Assembly (NCBI RefSeq): GCF_023897065.1
Contig: NZ_JAMHIV010000002.1
Span: forward strand, 186,001-250,000
DNA: 64,000 nucleotides
Reading direction: 5' to 3'
Origin: Crossiella sp. SN42
GTDB taxonomy: Bacteria > Actinomycetota > Actinomycetes > Mycobacteriales > Pseudonocardiaceae
Shown in pieces: positions 44,687 to 52,817 of the stretch. The notes below the pieces were generated by a model that searched no databases, had not been told where the DNA came from, and saw nothing but the letters and a program-made list of their open reading frames with translations. The stretch's first letter is position 1. The number at the start of each line of letters is the position of its first letter. Made by a program: the position numbers and the translations under genes.

Positions 44687-45153
44687 GCAGCAAGATCCAC
44701 GCCGCGGTCGACGCCGCCGGGCTGCCGCTGGCGTTCGTACTCACACCCGGCCAGGCCGCGGACAGCCCACAGTTCCAGACCGTGCTCGACCGGATCCGGG
44801 TTCCCGGTCCGACCGGCCGGCCCCGCACCCGTCCGGACGCGGTGGCCGCGGACAAGGCGTACTCCTCCAAGGCCAACCGGGCCTACCTGCGCCGTCGCCG
44901 GATCACGGCCGTGATCCCGGAGAAGACTGACCAGCGGGCCAACCGGAAGAAGAATGGCTCCGCGGGAGGGCGGCCCGTGTCCTTCGATCCCACGCGCTAC
45001 AAGGGACGCAACACCGTCGAACGCTGCTTCCAGAAGATCAAGACATGGCGCGGCCTGGCCACCCGCTACGACAAGACACCGCAAAGCTACGAGGCCGGAC
45101 TGCACCTGCGAGGAGCGATCATGTGGCTGAAGACCCTCACCTCAACCACATAA
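44515..45153 (+). CDS. IS5-family transposase, second frame (OrfB), joined by -1 frameshift
   Basis: This frame, one base back from OrfA, is open through the junction region and gives GLGRSRGGLSSKIHAAVDA, LVLTPGQAADSPQFQ-type sequence, then VAADKAYSSKANRAYL (second Asp) and RYKGRNTVERCFQKIKTWRGLATRYDK (Glu), completing the DDE triad. It has no good start of its own. The slippery AAAAGGGGG supports a programmed -1 frameshift, known for the family. It ends at the inner edge of the right inverted repeat. Confidence 0.8.
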   Translation, partial: KGGSVAHTAASAAGDPARSAPDEAGAGTSADRDRAALRRCRRARAKAAGLGRSRGGLSSKIHAAVDAAGLPLAFVLTPGQAADSPQFQTVLDRIRVPGPTGRPRTRPDAVAADKAYSSKANRAYLRRRRITAVIPEKTDQRANRKKNGSAGGRPVSFDPTRYKGRNTVERCFQKIKTWRGLATRYDKTPQSYEAGLHLRGAIMWLKTLTSTT

Positions 45154-45172
45154 TCCGAACCCTAAACAGCTC
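45153..45172 (-). repeat. IS right terminal inverted repeat
   Basis: ATCCGAACCCTAAACAGCTC on the plus strand, inverted relative to 44065-44084. The transposase stop codon overlaps its inner edge. Confidence 0.85.
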
Positions 45173-45382
45173 CTAGCAGTCCTCGGACTCGGACTCCTGG
45201 CGCAGGTGGTACTCCCAGCCGTGTTCCTCGCTGTGCCGCAGGTCGTAGTGGTGCACGATCTTGGGTCCCTGGTGCAGGTGGACGTGCGTCACCGTGGCCA
45301 GTGCCGCTGGACTGGCGGAGGTGAAGGTCTGCCACCGGCCGTCCAGGGGACCGCCGACGAAGCGCGCCAGGAACGTGTGCAC
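45173..45382 (-). CDS. Small protein of unknown function next to the IS
   Basis: Predicted 69 aa from a GTG at 45382 after GGAAAGGACCCG. FVGGPLDGRWQTF and HHYDLRHSEEHGWEYHL are its notable segments, with many His and acidic residues; the GGPLDGR opening occurs in many small actinobacterial and phage proteins of unknown function. Its TAG lies within the CTAG flanking the IS, so the insertion falls exactly at the stop and leaves the frame intact. Before insertion it would have lain about 55 nt upstream of the WXG100-like gene on the same strand. Confidence 0.65.
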   Translation of the reverse strand: MHTFLARFVGGPLDGRWQTFTSASPAALATVTHVHLHQGPKIVHHYDLRHSEEHGWEYHLRQESESEDC

Positions 45383-45457
45383 CGGGTCCTTTCCACCGTT
45401 GCGGCGACAAGTGTCTGCCCAACAGTATGCCGGTGGGTGCGAACGTTGGCGGCCACG

Positions 45458-47188
45458 TTAACGCGTTGGGAGCAGCCGCCAGCCGTGTGCGCGGTTGCGC
45501 TCGGCCCAGAACTCGGCGTACCGGCCGCCGCGGGTCAGCAGCTCCTCGTGGGTGCCCGACTCGGCGACCCGGCCCGCCTCCAGCACCACGATCTGGTCGG
45601 CGGCCACCACGGTCTGCAACCGGTGCGCGATGACCAGCAGGGTGCGGTCCGCGGTGAGCGCGGTCAGCGCGTCCTGCACCGCGGACTCGTTCTCCGGGTC
45701 CAGCGCGGCGGTGGCCTCGTCCAGCAGCACGATCGGCGCGTCCTTGAGGATGGCGCGGGCGATGGAGATCCGCTGGCGTTCCCCGCCGGAGAGGGTCACC
45801 CCGCCCTCGCCGATGCGCGCGGACCAGCCGCCGGGCAGCCGCTCGACGATCTCCTCCACCCTGGCCAGCCGGGCCGCGGCGCGCACCTGCTCCTCGCTGG
45901 CGCCCGGCCTGCCCACCCGGATGTTCTCCTCGATGCTGCCCTCGAACAGGTAGACGTCCTGGAACACCAGTGACACCAACGACATCAGCTGCTCACCGGC
46001 GATCTCGCGGACGTCCACCCCACCAACCCGCACCGACCCGGAGTCCACGTCGAAGAAGCGGGCGATCAGCCGGGTGACCGTGGTCTTGCCGGAACCGGAC
46101 GGGCCGACCAGCGCGGTCATGCTGCGCGGCGGCACCCGCAGCGACACGTTGCTCAGCACCGGTCTGCTGTCGTAGCCGAAGGAGACGTCGACCAGCTCGA
46201 TGGAGGCGTCGCCCGGCTTGCGCGGGGCGGCGGGCTCGGGCAGCAGCGGGGCGGCCAGCAGCTCGGTCATCCGGTGCAGGGCGTTGCGCCCCAGGCGGAT
46301 CACGCCGCCCAGGTCGGCGGCCATGGCCAGCGGCTCGACGAACCGGGCGGCCAGCACCAGCAGCGCCAGCAGCTCCGGCACCCCCAGGCTGCCGCCCAGG
46401 GCGAGGCTGACGCCCAGGACCAGCAGCACGGTGAACGCCGCCTGCACCACCAGGCCGAAGCCGACCAGGCCCCACACCCCGGTGGTGATCATGCGGCGGC
46501 CCGCGTCGCGTTGCGCCACCAGGGCTTCGTCCAGCAGCCGGTAGCCCTGCACGGTGCGGCCGAAGGCGCGCAGCACCGGCTGGGTCTGGGCGAACTCGAC
46601 CACCCGGCCGCCGGCCTCGGCGATCACCAGGTCCCGGCCCCGGTCGGTGCGCTGGATCAGCGCGCCGCTCCACTGGTAGACGAAGTAGAGCACCGGCGCG
46701 GACAGGGTGGCGGCCAGCGCCAGCCGCCAGTCGAAGAGGTACATCAGCGCGACCACGGTGGCCGGGGTGAGCACGGCGTCGATCAGCGGACGCAGCAGGT
46801 GGGCGGGCACCTGCATCACGTTGATCACGCCGCCGCTGGTCAGCTGGCCGAGCTTGCCGACCCGGTCACCGGTGAAGAAACCCAAAGGCAGGCTGGCGAT
46901 GTGGTCGCCGAGCCGGTGGTGCAGGCCGCGGGAGAGCGTGGACCCGGCCCGGTACCCGGCCACCTGGGCGGCGTAGGCGGCCAGCGACTGGGCCAGCGCG
47001 ACCGCGGCGAAGACCGCCAGCCATGGCCAGGCGTCGGCGGGACTCGGCCCGAGCAGGGCGCGCAGCACCGGCACCAGCAGCGCGAAGGCGAGGCCCTGCA
47101 ACACCGAGGCCAGCGCCATCACACCGATCATCCGGCGCAGCGGGGCGGCGTGCGCCGGGCCGAGGACGGACAGCAACGAGCGGATCAT
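45458..47188 (-). CDS. ABC transporter, fused permease-ATPase (IrtB-like half)
   Basis: Predicted 576 aa from an ATG at 47188 that overlaps the stop of the upstream half-transporter (ATGA). Six membrane helices fill about 20-300. The ATPase has GPSGSGKTT, LSGGERQRISIARAI and VLLDEATAALDPE. Type and pairing resemble IrtAB, which imports or exports siderophores as a heterodimer; a lipid or peptide exporter is the alternative. A TetR-type operator lies upstream of the operon. Confidence 0.85.
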   Translation of the reverse strand: MIRSLLSVLGPAHAAPLRRMIGVMALASVLQGLAFALLVPVLRALLGPSPADAWPWLAVFAAVALAQSLAAYAAQVAGYRAGSTLSRGLHHRLGDHIASLPLGFFTGDRVGKLGQLTSGGVINVMQVPAHLLRPLIDAVLTPATVVALMYLFDWRLALAATLSAPVLYFVYQWSGALIQRTDRGRDLVIAEAGGRVVEFAQTQPVLRAFGRTVQGYRLLDEALVAQRDAGRRMITTGVWGLVGFGLVVQAAFTVLLVLGVSLALGGSLGVPELLALLVLAARFVEPLAMAADLGGVIRLGRNALHRMTELLAAPLLPEPAAPRKPGDASIELVDVSFGYDSRPVLSNVSLRVPPRSMTALVGPSGSGKTTVTRLIARFFDVDSGSVRVGGVDVREIAGEQLMSLVSLVFQDVYLFEGSIEENIRVGRPGASEEQVRAAARLARVEEIVERLPGGWSARIGEGGVTLSGGERQRISIARAILKDAPIVLLDEATAALDPENESAVQDALTALTADRTLLVIAHRLQTVVAADQIVVLEAGRVAESGTHEELLTRGGRYAEFWAERNRAHGWRLLPTR

Positions 47189-48966
47189 CGGGTCTCCAGC
47201 GGCGAGGTGTGCGGCTGCCAGGCGCCCGCGCGTTCGTGGGCGGCCCACATCCGCGCGTACAACCCTTGGCGGGCAAGGAGTTCGAGGTGCGTGCCCAGTT
47301 CGGCGACCCGGCCGTCGGCCAGCACCGCGATCTGGTCGGCCTCGGCCACCGTGGACAGCCGGTGCGCGATCACCAGCAGCGTCCGCCCGGCCACCAGGGT
47401 GGACAGCGCCTGCTGGATGGCCGACTCGGACTCCGGGTCGGCGAAGGCGGTGGCCTCGTCCAGCACCAGGATCGGCGCGTCGGCCAGCAGCGCGCGGGCG
47501 ATGGACACCCGTTGCGCCTCACCGCCGGAGAACCGGGCGTCCTCGCCGATCACCGAGTCGTAGCCGCGCGGCAGCTCCAGGATCCGCTGGTGGATCTGGG
47601 CCGCCCGCGCGGCAGCCTCCACAGTGGACTGATCGGCTTCCGGCACGGCCAGCCGGATGTTGTCGGCCACCGTCGCGCGCAGCAGCTGGACGTCTTGCAG
47701 GACAAAGGAGACCCGCCGGTAGAGCTGTTCGGCGGAGAGGTCCCTGATGTCCACCCCGCCGATGCTCACCGAGCCGTCGGTGACGTCGAAGAACCGGGGC
47801 AGCAGCTTGGCCAGGGTGGACTTGCCGCCGCCGGAGGGCCCGACCAGCGCGGTCACCGTGCCCGGCGCCAGCTCCAGGTCGATCCCGCGCAGCACCGGCG
47901 TGTCCGCGGTGTATCCAAAGTGGACGTTGCGCAGGCTGACCCTGCCGTCGGCCGGATCCGCCGCCTCGGCCTCGGGCGCGGGCAGCGGCTCGGTGCCCAG
48001 CACGGCGGCCACCTGCGCGGCGGCCAGCCGGGCCGAGCGCAGCTGCTGCGAGGTCTGCGCCAGGGTGGTGATCGGCGCGGTGATGCCCAGGCCCAGCAAC
48101 GCGAAGGGCAGCACGTCGGCGGGCGCGAGCCAGCCGTTGGTGACGAACACGGTGCCGCCGGTGAGCACCACCAGCAGGACCACCACCGGGGACAGCAGGA
48201 TCTGGCCGATCGCGCTGATCCTGGTCACCCCGCCGACCCAGTCCAGGAAGAAGGTGGCGAAGTCGTCGGCGGCGCTGGTGAACCGCTGGTGCGCCTTGCG
48301 GGACTGGCCGAAGGTCTTGACCACCGCGATGCCGTTGACGAACTCCACCGCGCTGCCGTTGATCCGGCCCAGCGCCTGGTCGTAGGCGACCATGTTCTCC
48401 CCGTACCCGGCCATCGAGCGGGCGTAGAAGTACAGGCCGGCGGCCACCGGCAACAGGGTCACCAGGGTCATCCGCCAGTCCACCCACACCAGGTAGGCCA
48501 GCGCGGCCACCGGGGTGACGATCCCGGCGGTGAGGTCCAGCAGCGAGTGCGCGACCAGGTGGTGCATCGCGGTGACGTCGTCCTGCAGCGCCTTCTTCAC
48601 CGTGCCGGAGTTGCGCGCGCCGAACCAGCCCAGCGGCACCTGCCCGAGCCGGGTGGCCATCCGCCGCCGCAGGTCCAGTTGCAGGTCCGCGTCCGCCAGG
48701 TGGGTCAGCCCGCCGGCCAGGAAGAACAGCACGAACCGGGCGGCCAGCGCGCCGAGCGCCACCCACACGATCGGCCACGCGCCCGCCGCCGCGCCGCCGC
48801 CGAGCAGGAGTCTGCCCAGTTCGGCCACGGCCACGAACGGGACCACCGCGGCCAGCGCGGCGGCGACCTGCGCCACCACCGCGATCCGGATCCGGGTGCG
48901 GACGGGGGCGAGCAACCGGGCCAGCGCGGCCCGGTCGGGACGCTGCGCCGGTGAACCGTCGGTCAT
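47185..48966 (-). CDS. ABC transporter, fused permease-ATPase (IrtA-like half)
   Basis: Predicted 593 aa with six membrane helices and an ATPase with GPSGGGKST, FSGGEAQRVSIARAL and LVLDEATAFADPE; the AFADPE sequence is the degenerate-type D-loop common in the A half of paired exporters. It lacks the siderophore-interacting FAD domain of mycobacterial IrtA. It heads the two-gene operon. Upstream lie a TetR-like operator (48981-48997) and the palindrome GTTAGGTGCACCTAAC (49003-49018). Confidence 0.85.
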   Translation of the reverse strand: MTDGSPAQRPDRAALARLLAPVRTRIRIAVVAQVAAALAAVVPFVAVAELGRLLLGGGAAAGAWPIVWVALGALAARFVLFFLAGGLTHLADADLQLDLRRRMATRLGQVPLGWFGARNSGTVKKALQDDVTAMHHLVAHSLLDLTAGIVTPVAALAYLVWVDWRMTLVTLLPVAAGLYFYARSMAGYGENMVAYDQALGRINGSAVEFVNGIAVVKTFGQSRKAHQRFTSAADDFATFFLDWVGGVTRISAIGQILLSPVVVLLVVLTGGTVFVTNGWLAPADVLPFALLGLGITAPITTLAQTSQQLRSARLAAAQVAAVLGTEPLPAPEAEAADPADGRVSLRNVHFGYTADTPVLRGIDLELAPGTVTALVGPSGGGKSTLAKLLPRFFDVTDGSVSIGGVDIRDLSAEQLYRRVSFVLQDVQLLRATVADNIRLAVPEADQSTVEAAARAAQIHQRILELPRGYDSVIGEDARFSGGEAQRVSIARALLADAPILVLDEATAFADPESESAIQQALSTLVAGRTLLVIAHRLSTVAEADQIAVLADGRVAELGTHLELLARQGLYARMWAAHERAGAWQPHTSPLETR

Positions 48967-48980
48967 CGCGACTGCCTCAA

Positions 48981-48997
48981 TTTAGACAACGTACAAA
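48981..48997. promoter_or_regulatory. Probable TetR operator upstream of the ABC transporter pair
   Basis: TTTAGACAACGTACAAA is an imperfect palindrome 15 nt before the start of the first half-transporter. It matches TTTGGACACCGTACAAA in the TetR-MFS intergenic region at 15 of 17 positions, suggesting the same regulator binds both. Confidence 0.55.
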
Positions 48998-49002
48998 TGA
49001 GT

Positions 49003-49018
49003 GTTAGGTGCACCTAAC
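49003..49018. promoter_or_regulatory. Perfect 16-bp palindrome, iron-box-like
   Basis: GTTAGGTGCACCTAAC is perfectly palindromic and extends outward as GAGTG/CACTC with one bulged base. The TTAGG/CCTAA half-sites are those of IdeR/DmdR iron boxes, but they are 4 nt apart here rather than the usual 9, so assignment to an iron regulator is tentative. It lies upstream of the ABC transporter operon. Confidence 0.45.
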
Positions 49019-49055
49019 CACTCGAACGGGTGCCGGGGCAAGCGCCGTCAGGAGG

Positions 49056-49808
49056 TCAGGGCGTGGACGGCCAGGAGGGGGCGAGGGCCAGGCGGCGGGT
49101 GAGGGCGCTGACCACCTGGGCGCGGCCGTCGTTGAGGTAGAAGTGGTCGCCGGGGAAGACCTGGAGGTCGAACTCGCCGCTGGTGCTCTTGCCCCAGTCG
49201 CGGGCCTGCTCGATGGTCAGCTCCGGGTCGCGGTCACCGACGAAGGCGGTGATCGGGCAGGTCAGCGGCGGGGCCTGGGTCGGCTGGTAGGTCTCGATCA
49301 GCCGGTAGTCCGCGCGCACGATCGGCAGCAGCAGCTCGCGCAGCTCGGGGTGTTCCAGCACCGCGGCGCCGGTGCCGCCCAGCGCGGTCAGCTCCGCGGC
49401 CAGGCCGTCGTCATCGCGCAGGTGCACCTCGCCGGGGGTCACGTGCTCGGGCGCCTCCTTGCCGGAGAGCACCAGCCGCTGCGGCGCGGGCAGGCCGAGC
49501 CGCTGCAACACCAGCGCGACCTCGTAGGCCACCGCCGCGCCCATGCTGTGCCCGAAGAACACGAACGGCCGGTCCAGCTCACCGCGCAGCCCGGTGACCA
49601 GGCCGTCCACCAGCTCGTTCATGGTGGTCAGCGCGGGCTCGCCGAAGCGCTCCTCGCGGCCCGGGTACTGCACCGCGAGCAGCTCCACCCCGGCGGGCAG
49701 CAGCGGCGGCCACAGCCGGTACGCGCTCGCGGTGCCGCCCGCGTGCGGGAAGCAGAACAGCCGGAGCCGTGCCTGCGGGCGGGCCTCGTAGCAGCGAACC
49801 CAGGTCAC
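49056..49808 (-). CDS. Type II thioesterase
   Basis: Predicted 250 aa. LRLFCFPHAGGTASAYRLW, AVQYPGREERFGEPAL, FFGHSMGAAVAYEVA (nucleophile S88) and PGDHFYL (His) are diagnostic of type II thioesterases, which remove wrong or stalled acyl groups from NRPS/PKS carrier proteins. No NRPS or PKS is in the window, so it must serve a cluster elsewhere. GTG at 49808 follows GAGGAGGCTGACCC. It is upstream of, and on the same strand as, the ABC transporter pair. Confidence 0.9.
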   Translation of the reverse strand: MTWVRCYEARPQARLRLFCFPHAGGTASAYRLWPPLLPAGVELLAVQYPGREERFGEPALTTMNELVDGLVTGLRGELDRPFVFFGHSMGAAVAYEVALVLQRLGLPAPQRLVLSGKEAPEHVTPGEVHLRDDDGLAAELTALGGTGAAVLEHPELRELLLPIVRADYRLIETYQPTQAPPLTCPITAFVGDRDPELTIEQARDWGKSTSGEFDLQVFPGDHFYLNDGRAQVVSALTRRLALAPSWPSTP

Positions 49809-49891
49809 GGGTCAGCCTCCTCGGAGTCGGCGGGAAACCTCGGCCACGACGGTAGCCGCCGGGCCGCCACCGGCGGGGTGTTGGCCGTGTC

Positions 49892-50575
49892 TCACTCCGG
49901 GTGCAGCTCGGCCAGCCTGGTCTGCGCCCCGTCCACCGCCCGCTGCACCGCGTAGGCGTAGAACGGCTCGGTCCCGCCGGGGGTGAGCAGGTACTCGGCC
50001 ATCGCGGCCAGCCCGGTGCGCTCGTCGTCCCGGTAGGCGCCCAGCGCCTCGGTGATGGTGGTCTTGGTGCTCGCGCTCTCCGCGTCCCGCTCGTCGTAGG
50101 ACATGATCAGCAACATGCCCGCGTTGAGCAGCGAGCTGTAGATCATCGGGGCCTCCGCACCGAAACCCGCGCGTTGCAGCACCCGCACGCCCCGGTCCAG
50201 GATGCGCAGCGCGGAGGGCACGATCGGGCCGCGCAGCACCAGCCAGCGGGCCACCCCGGGGTAGGCGCGCAGCACCGGCCGGGCACCCAGGAGCAGCTCG
50301 GTGAACCACTCCCGCCAGTCCAGCTCTTCCTCCGGGCAGGGCATCCGGGAGACCACCCGGTCGGCCACCGCCTGGTGCACCGCGGCCCGGTCGCCCACGT
50401 GGTGGTAGATCACGGTCGGCCAGCAGTCCAGCTCCGTGGCGAGCTTGCGGATGGTCCACCCCGCAAGGCCGTGCTCGGCGGTGAGCCGTTCGGCGGCGTC
50501 CACGATCAGCTCGGGCGTCAGCGGCGTCTCGCCGCGGAGGACCCGGGGGCCTCGCTCGGTTGCGGAACTCATCAC
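49892..50575 (-). CDS. TetR-family transcriptional regulator
   Basis: Predicted 227 aa. The N-terminal helix-turn-helix is LIVDAAERLTAEHGLAGWTIRKLATELDCWPTVIYHHVGDRAAV (about 23-66), followed by a helical ligand domain of the TetR_C type. It is divergent from the MFS exporter gene, with a palindrome at 50619-50639 in the 76-nt gap, and a related site precedes the ABC pair, so it probably represses both and itself until a ligand, perhaps the exported compound, is present. GTG at 50575 or ATG at 50572. Confidence 0.87.
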   Translation of the reverse strand: MMSSATERGPRVLRGETPLTPELIVDAAERLTAEHGLAGWTIRKLATELDCWPTVIYHHVGDRAAVHQAVADRVVSRMPCPEEELDWREWFTELLLGARPVLRAYPGVARWLVLRGPIVPSALRILDRGVRVLQRAGFGAEAPMIYSSLLNAGMLLIMSYDERDAESASTKTTITEALGAYRDDERTGLAAMAEYLLTPGGTEPFYAYAVQRAVDGAQTRLAELHPE

Positions 50576-50618
50576 GCGCTCACGGTAGCCATTGCGCGCC
50601 GGGTTTCGGGAGGCTTAC

Positions 50619-50639
50619 CTTTTGGACACCGTACAAAAG
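50619..50639. promoter_or_regulatory. Probable TetR operator between tetR-like gene and MFS exporter gene
   Basis: The site contains TTTTGGACACCGTACAAAA, an imperfect palindrome (one mismatched pair in nine) centred on ACC. It lies 12 nt before the MFS start and so overlaps the region where the promoter or leader must be. Confidence 0.65.
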
Positions 50640-50651
50640 ACTGGGGAGCCC

Positions 50652-51881
50652 ATGACTACGCAGACGGCGGCCAAGGTGTCGCTCGTCCCCATCTACCTGG
50701 CCGTGTTCGGCGTGTTCACCGGCCAGCAGATCCTCGCGCCGGTGCTGCCACCACTGGCCCGCGACCTCGGCCTGTCCGAGGTGCAACTGGGCCTGGTGTT
50801 CAGCGTCGCCGCCACCATGGTCGTGCTGACCAGCGGTTTCTGGGGCAGGCAGAGCGAGTCGCGCGGCCGCAAACCGGTGCTGCTGGCCTGCATGGCCGCC
50901 GCGGCCGCGGGTCTGCTGATCTTCGCGGTGATCGCCCAGCTCGGACTGGCCGGGGCACTGCCGGTGACCGCGGTGTTCGTGCTGGTCCTGGTCTTCCGCA
51001 GCCTGTTCTTCGGCTTCGCCTGGGCCGGGGTGCCGGTGGCCGCGCAGTCCTACGTCGCCGATGTCACCGAGGGCGAACGGGAACGCGTCGAGGGCATCGC
51101 GAAAACCGGTGCCGCCCAAGGACTTTCCCTGGTCCTCGGCCCGGCGCTGGGCGGCCTGCTGGCCTTCGGCGGCCTGCTGCTGCCGATGTACGCCGCGCCG
51201 GTGATCATCGCCGTGTTCGCGGTGCTGGTCTGGCTGCGGCTGCCCCGCGAACAGCGGCACGCCGACCGCCCGAAACCACCCAAGCTCAGCCCGTTCGACC
51301 GCCGTCTGTGGCCGTTCCTGCTGACCGGTTTTGGCCTCTACCTGTCCCTGGGCGTCATGCAGATCACCGTCGGTTTCCTGTTGCAGGACCAGCTCCAGCT
51401 CAGCTCCCAGGACACCGCCACCCTGGCAGGCGCGGCCATGCTGTGCGCGGGCCTGCCCTTCCTGCTCACCCAGGCCGCGGTCGTGCCCCGGCTCGGCTGG
51501 TCCCCGGCCAGGCTGATGCGCACCGGAATCCCGTTGGCGGCACTGGGTTTCCTCGGCATCGCGGTCAGCTCCGGCCTCACCCTGATCCTGCTCGGCCTGG
51601 CCGTGGTCGGCCTCGGCCTGGGCCTGGCCATGCCCGGCTGCACCGCCGCCCCCACCCTGCTGGTCAGCCGCGCCGAACAGAGCGGCGTGGCCGGCCTGGT
51701 CGGCGCGACCAACGCACTGACCTTCGTCGTCGGCCCCCTGATCGGAGCCACCCTCTACCGCCTCGGCCCATCCCTGCCGTACCTGTCCGCGGCCGCGGTG
51801 CTGGGCCTGCTGTTCGTCTTCGTCCTGCTGCACCCGGCCACGCGTGCAGCTAGTCGATCAACGCCTCCGTCAGCTGCTTGA
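50652..51881 (+). CDS. MFS family exporter
   Basis: Predicted 409 aa from the ATG at 50652 after GGGGAG. Twelve hydrophobic segments can be counted, with the loop 2-3 motif GFWGRQSESRGRKPVL (motif A) and VFRSLFFGFAWAGVPVAAQSYVAD in the fourth to fifth helices. This is a drug:H+ antiporter-type transporter, divergently paired with its TetR regulator. It probably exports an antibiotic or siderophore. The final 32 nt overlap the convergent nucleoside hydrolase gene. Confidence 0.87.
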   Translation: MTTQTAAKVSLVPIYLAVFGVFTGQQILAPVLPPLARDLGLSEVQLGLVFSVAATMVVLTSGFWGRQSESRGRKPVLLACMAAAAAGLLIFAVIAQLGLAGALPVTAVFVLVLVFRSLFFGFAWAGVPVAAQSYVADVTEGERERVEGIAKTGAAQGLSLVLGPALGGLLAFGGLLLPMYAAPVIIAVFAVLVWLRLPREQRHADRPKPPKLSPFDRRLWPFLLTGFGLYLSLGVMQITVGFLLQDQLQLSSQDTATLAGAAMLCAGLPFLLTQAAVVPRLGWSPARLMRTGIPLAALGFLGIAVSSGLTLILLGLAVVGLGLGLAMPGCTAAPTLLVSRAEQSGVAGLVGATNALTFVVGPLIGATLYRLGPSLPYLSAAAVLGLLFVFVLLHPATRAASRSTPPSAA

Positions 51882-52803
51882 AGAAGGCCTGGGCATCGAC
51901 CGTCCGCGCGACCTTGATCGCCGGACGGTCGGTGATCCCGCCCAGCTCAGCCGCGATCTCCTTGCCGTACCCCCGCAGGTCGGCCACCGTCTGCCCCCGG
52001 GTCTTCTCCCCGCGCAGCTCCACGCTCACCGGCAGCTCGCGATAGGTCGCCAGGTCGGGGTGCAGCAGGATGGCCGCGGCCAGCGGGTCGTAGAGCGTGC
52101 AGCAGCGTTCGCCGAGCATCCGGCTGTAGAAGTCGACGTAGAAGCCGAGCACGTCGTGCGCGAACTTGCCGCGCGGGCCGGTGCAGGCGGCCAGCGCGTC
52201 CAGCCACTCGGCGTCCGCGCGGGCGGAGTGGGTGACGTCCAGCGCGACCAGGGTCAGCTCGAATCCGGCGGCCAGCACCAGGTCGGCGGCTTCCGGGTCG
52301 TGCCAGATGTTGGCCTCGGCGAACGGGGTGGCGTTGCCGGGGGCGTCCACCGCGCCGCCCATCACCATCACCGAGCGCAGCAGCCTGGGCAGCTCGGGTT
52401 CCAGCAGCAGGGCCAGCGCGACGTTGGTCAGCGGGCCCAGTGCGAGGAGGTCCAGCTCGCCCGGGTGCTGCCGGGCGAGCTGGACGATCTGTTCGGCCGC
52501 GGACTCGCGCACCGGGGGCTTGGACGGCTCCGGGCCCTCCCAGCTGCCGAGTCCCAGCGGGCCGTGCACCACCTCGGAGGTGGCCAGCGGCTGGGCGAGC
52601 GGGCGGGCGGCGCCGACGGCCACCGGCACCTCGTCCAGCCCGAGCACGTCCAGGATCCGCCTGCTGTTGTCCGCCGCGACCTGAGCGGGCACGTTCCCGT
52701 GGACGCTACCCACAGCGACGATCTCGACGTCTGCCTGCGCGGCCAAGTACAGGATCGCGAGCGCGTCGTCGATCCCCGGATCGGTGTCCAGCACAATTCG
52801 CAC
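51850..52803 (-). CDS. Nucleoside hydrolase, IunH family
   Basis: Predicted 317 aa. The N-terminal DTDPGIDDA (6-14) is the calcium and ribose-binding signature; GNVPAQVAADN, LALGPLTNVALAL and NIWHDPEAADLV are further family motifs. It hydrolyses ribonucleosides to base and ribose for salvage. Start is GTG 52803, without a strong ribosome site. The next gene upstream, an NADH dehydrogenase, ends only 14 nt earlier on the same strand, so the two may be cotranscribed. Confidence 0.92.
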   Translation of the reverse strand: MRIVLDTDPGIDDALAILYLAAQADVEIVAVGSVHGNVPAQVAADNSRRILDVLGLDEVPVAVGAARPLAQPLATSEVVHGPLGLGSWEGPEPSKPPVRESAAEQIVQLARQHPGELDLLALGPLTNVALALLLEPELPRLLRSVMVMGGAVDAPGNATPFAEANIWHDPEAADLVLAAGFELTLVALDVTHSARADAEWLDALAACTGPRGKFAHDVLGFYVDFYSRMLGERCCTLYDPLAAAILLHPDLATYRELPVSVELRGEKTRGQTVADLRGYGKEIAAELGGITDRPAIKVARTVDAQAFFKQLTEALID

Positions 52804-52817
52804 GGTTGAACAGTCAA

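Larger units (their letters stand above)
44065..45172 (+). mobile_element. IS5-family insertion sequence, 1108 bp
   Basis: The element has 20-nt inverted ends with one mismatch, beginning GAGCTGTTTGGGGTTCGGAT and ending with ATCCGAACCCTAAACAGCTC, and is flanked by CTAG on both sides (44061-44064 and 45173-45176), a probable 4-bp target duplication. It carries a two-frame DDE transposase. Size, ends and frameshift fit IS5-family elements of the IS427 type. Both ends and both frames appear intact, so it may be active. Confidence 0.87.

Noticed and set aside
45458-51881. A complete siderophore biosynthetic cluster
   Set aside because: Transporters, thioesterase and regulator are present, but no NRPS, PKS or NIS synthetase is encoded in the window, so only a transport/regulation locus can be claimed.
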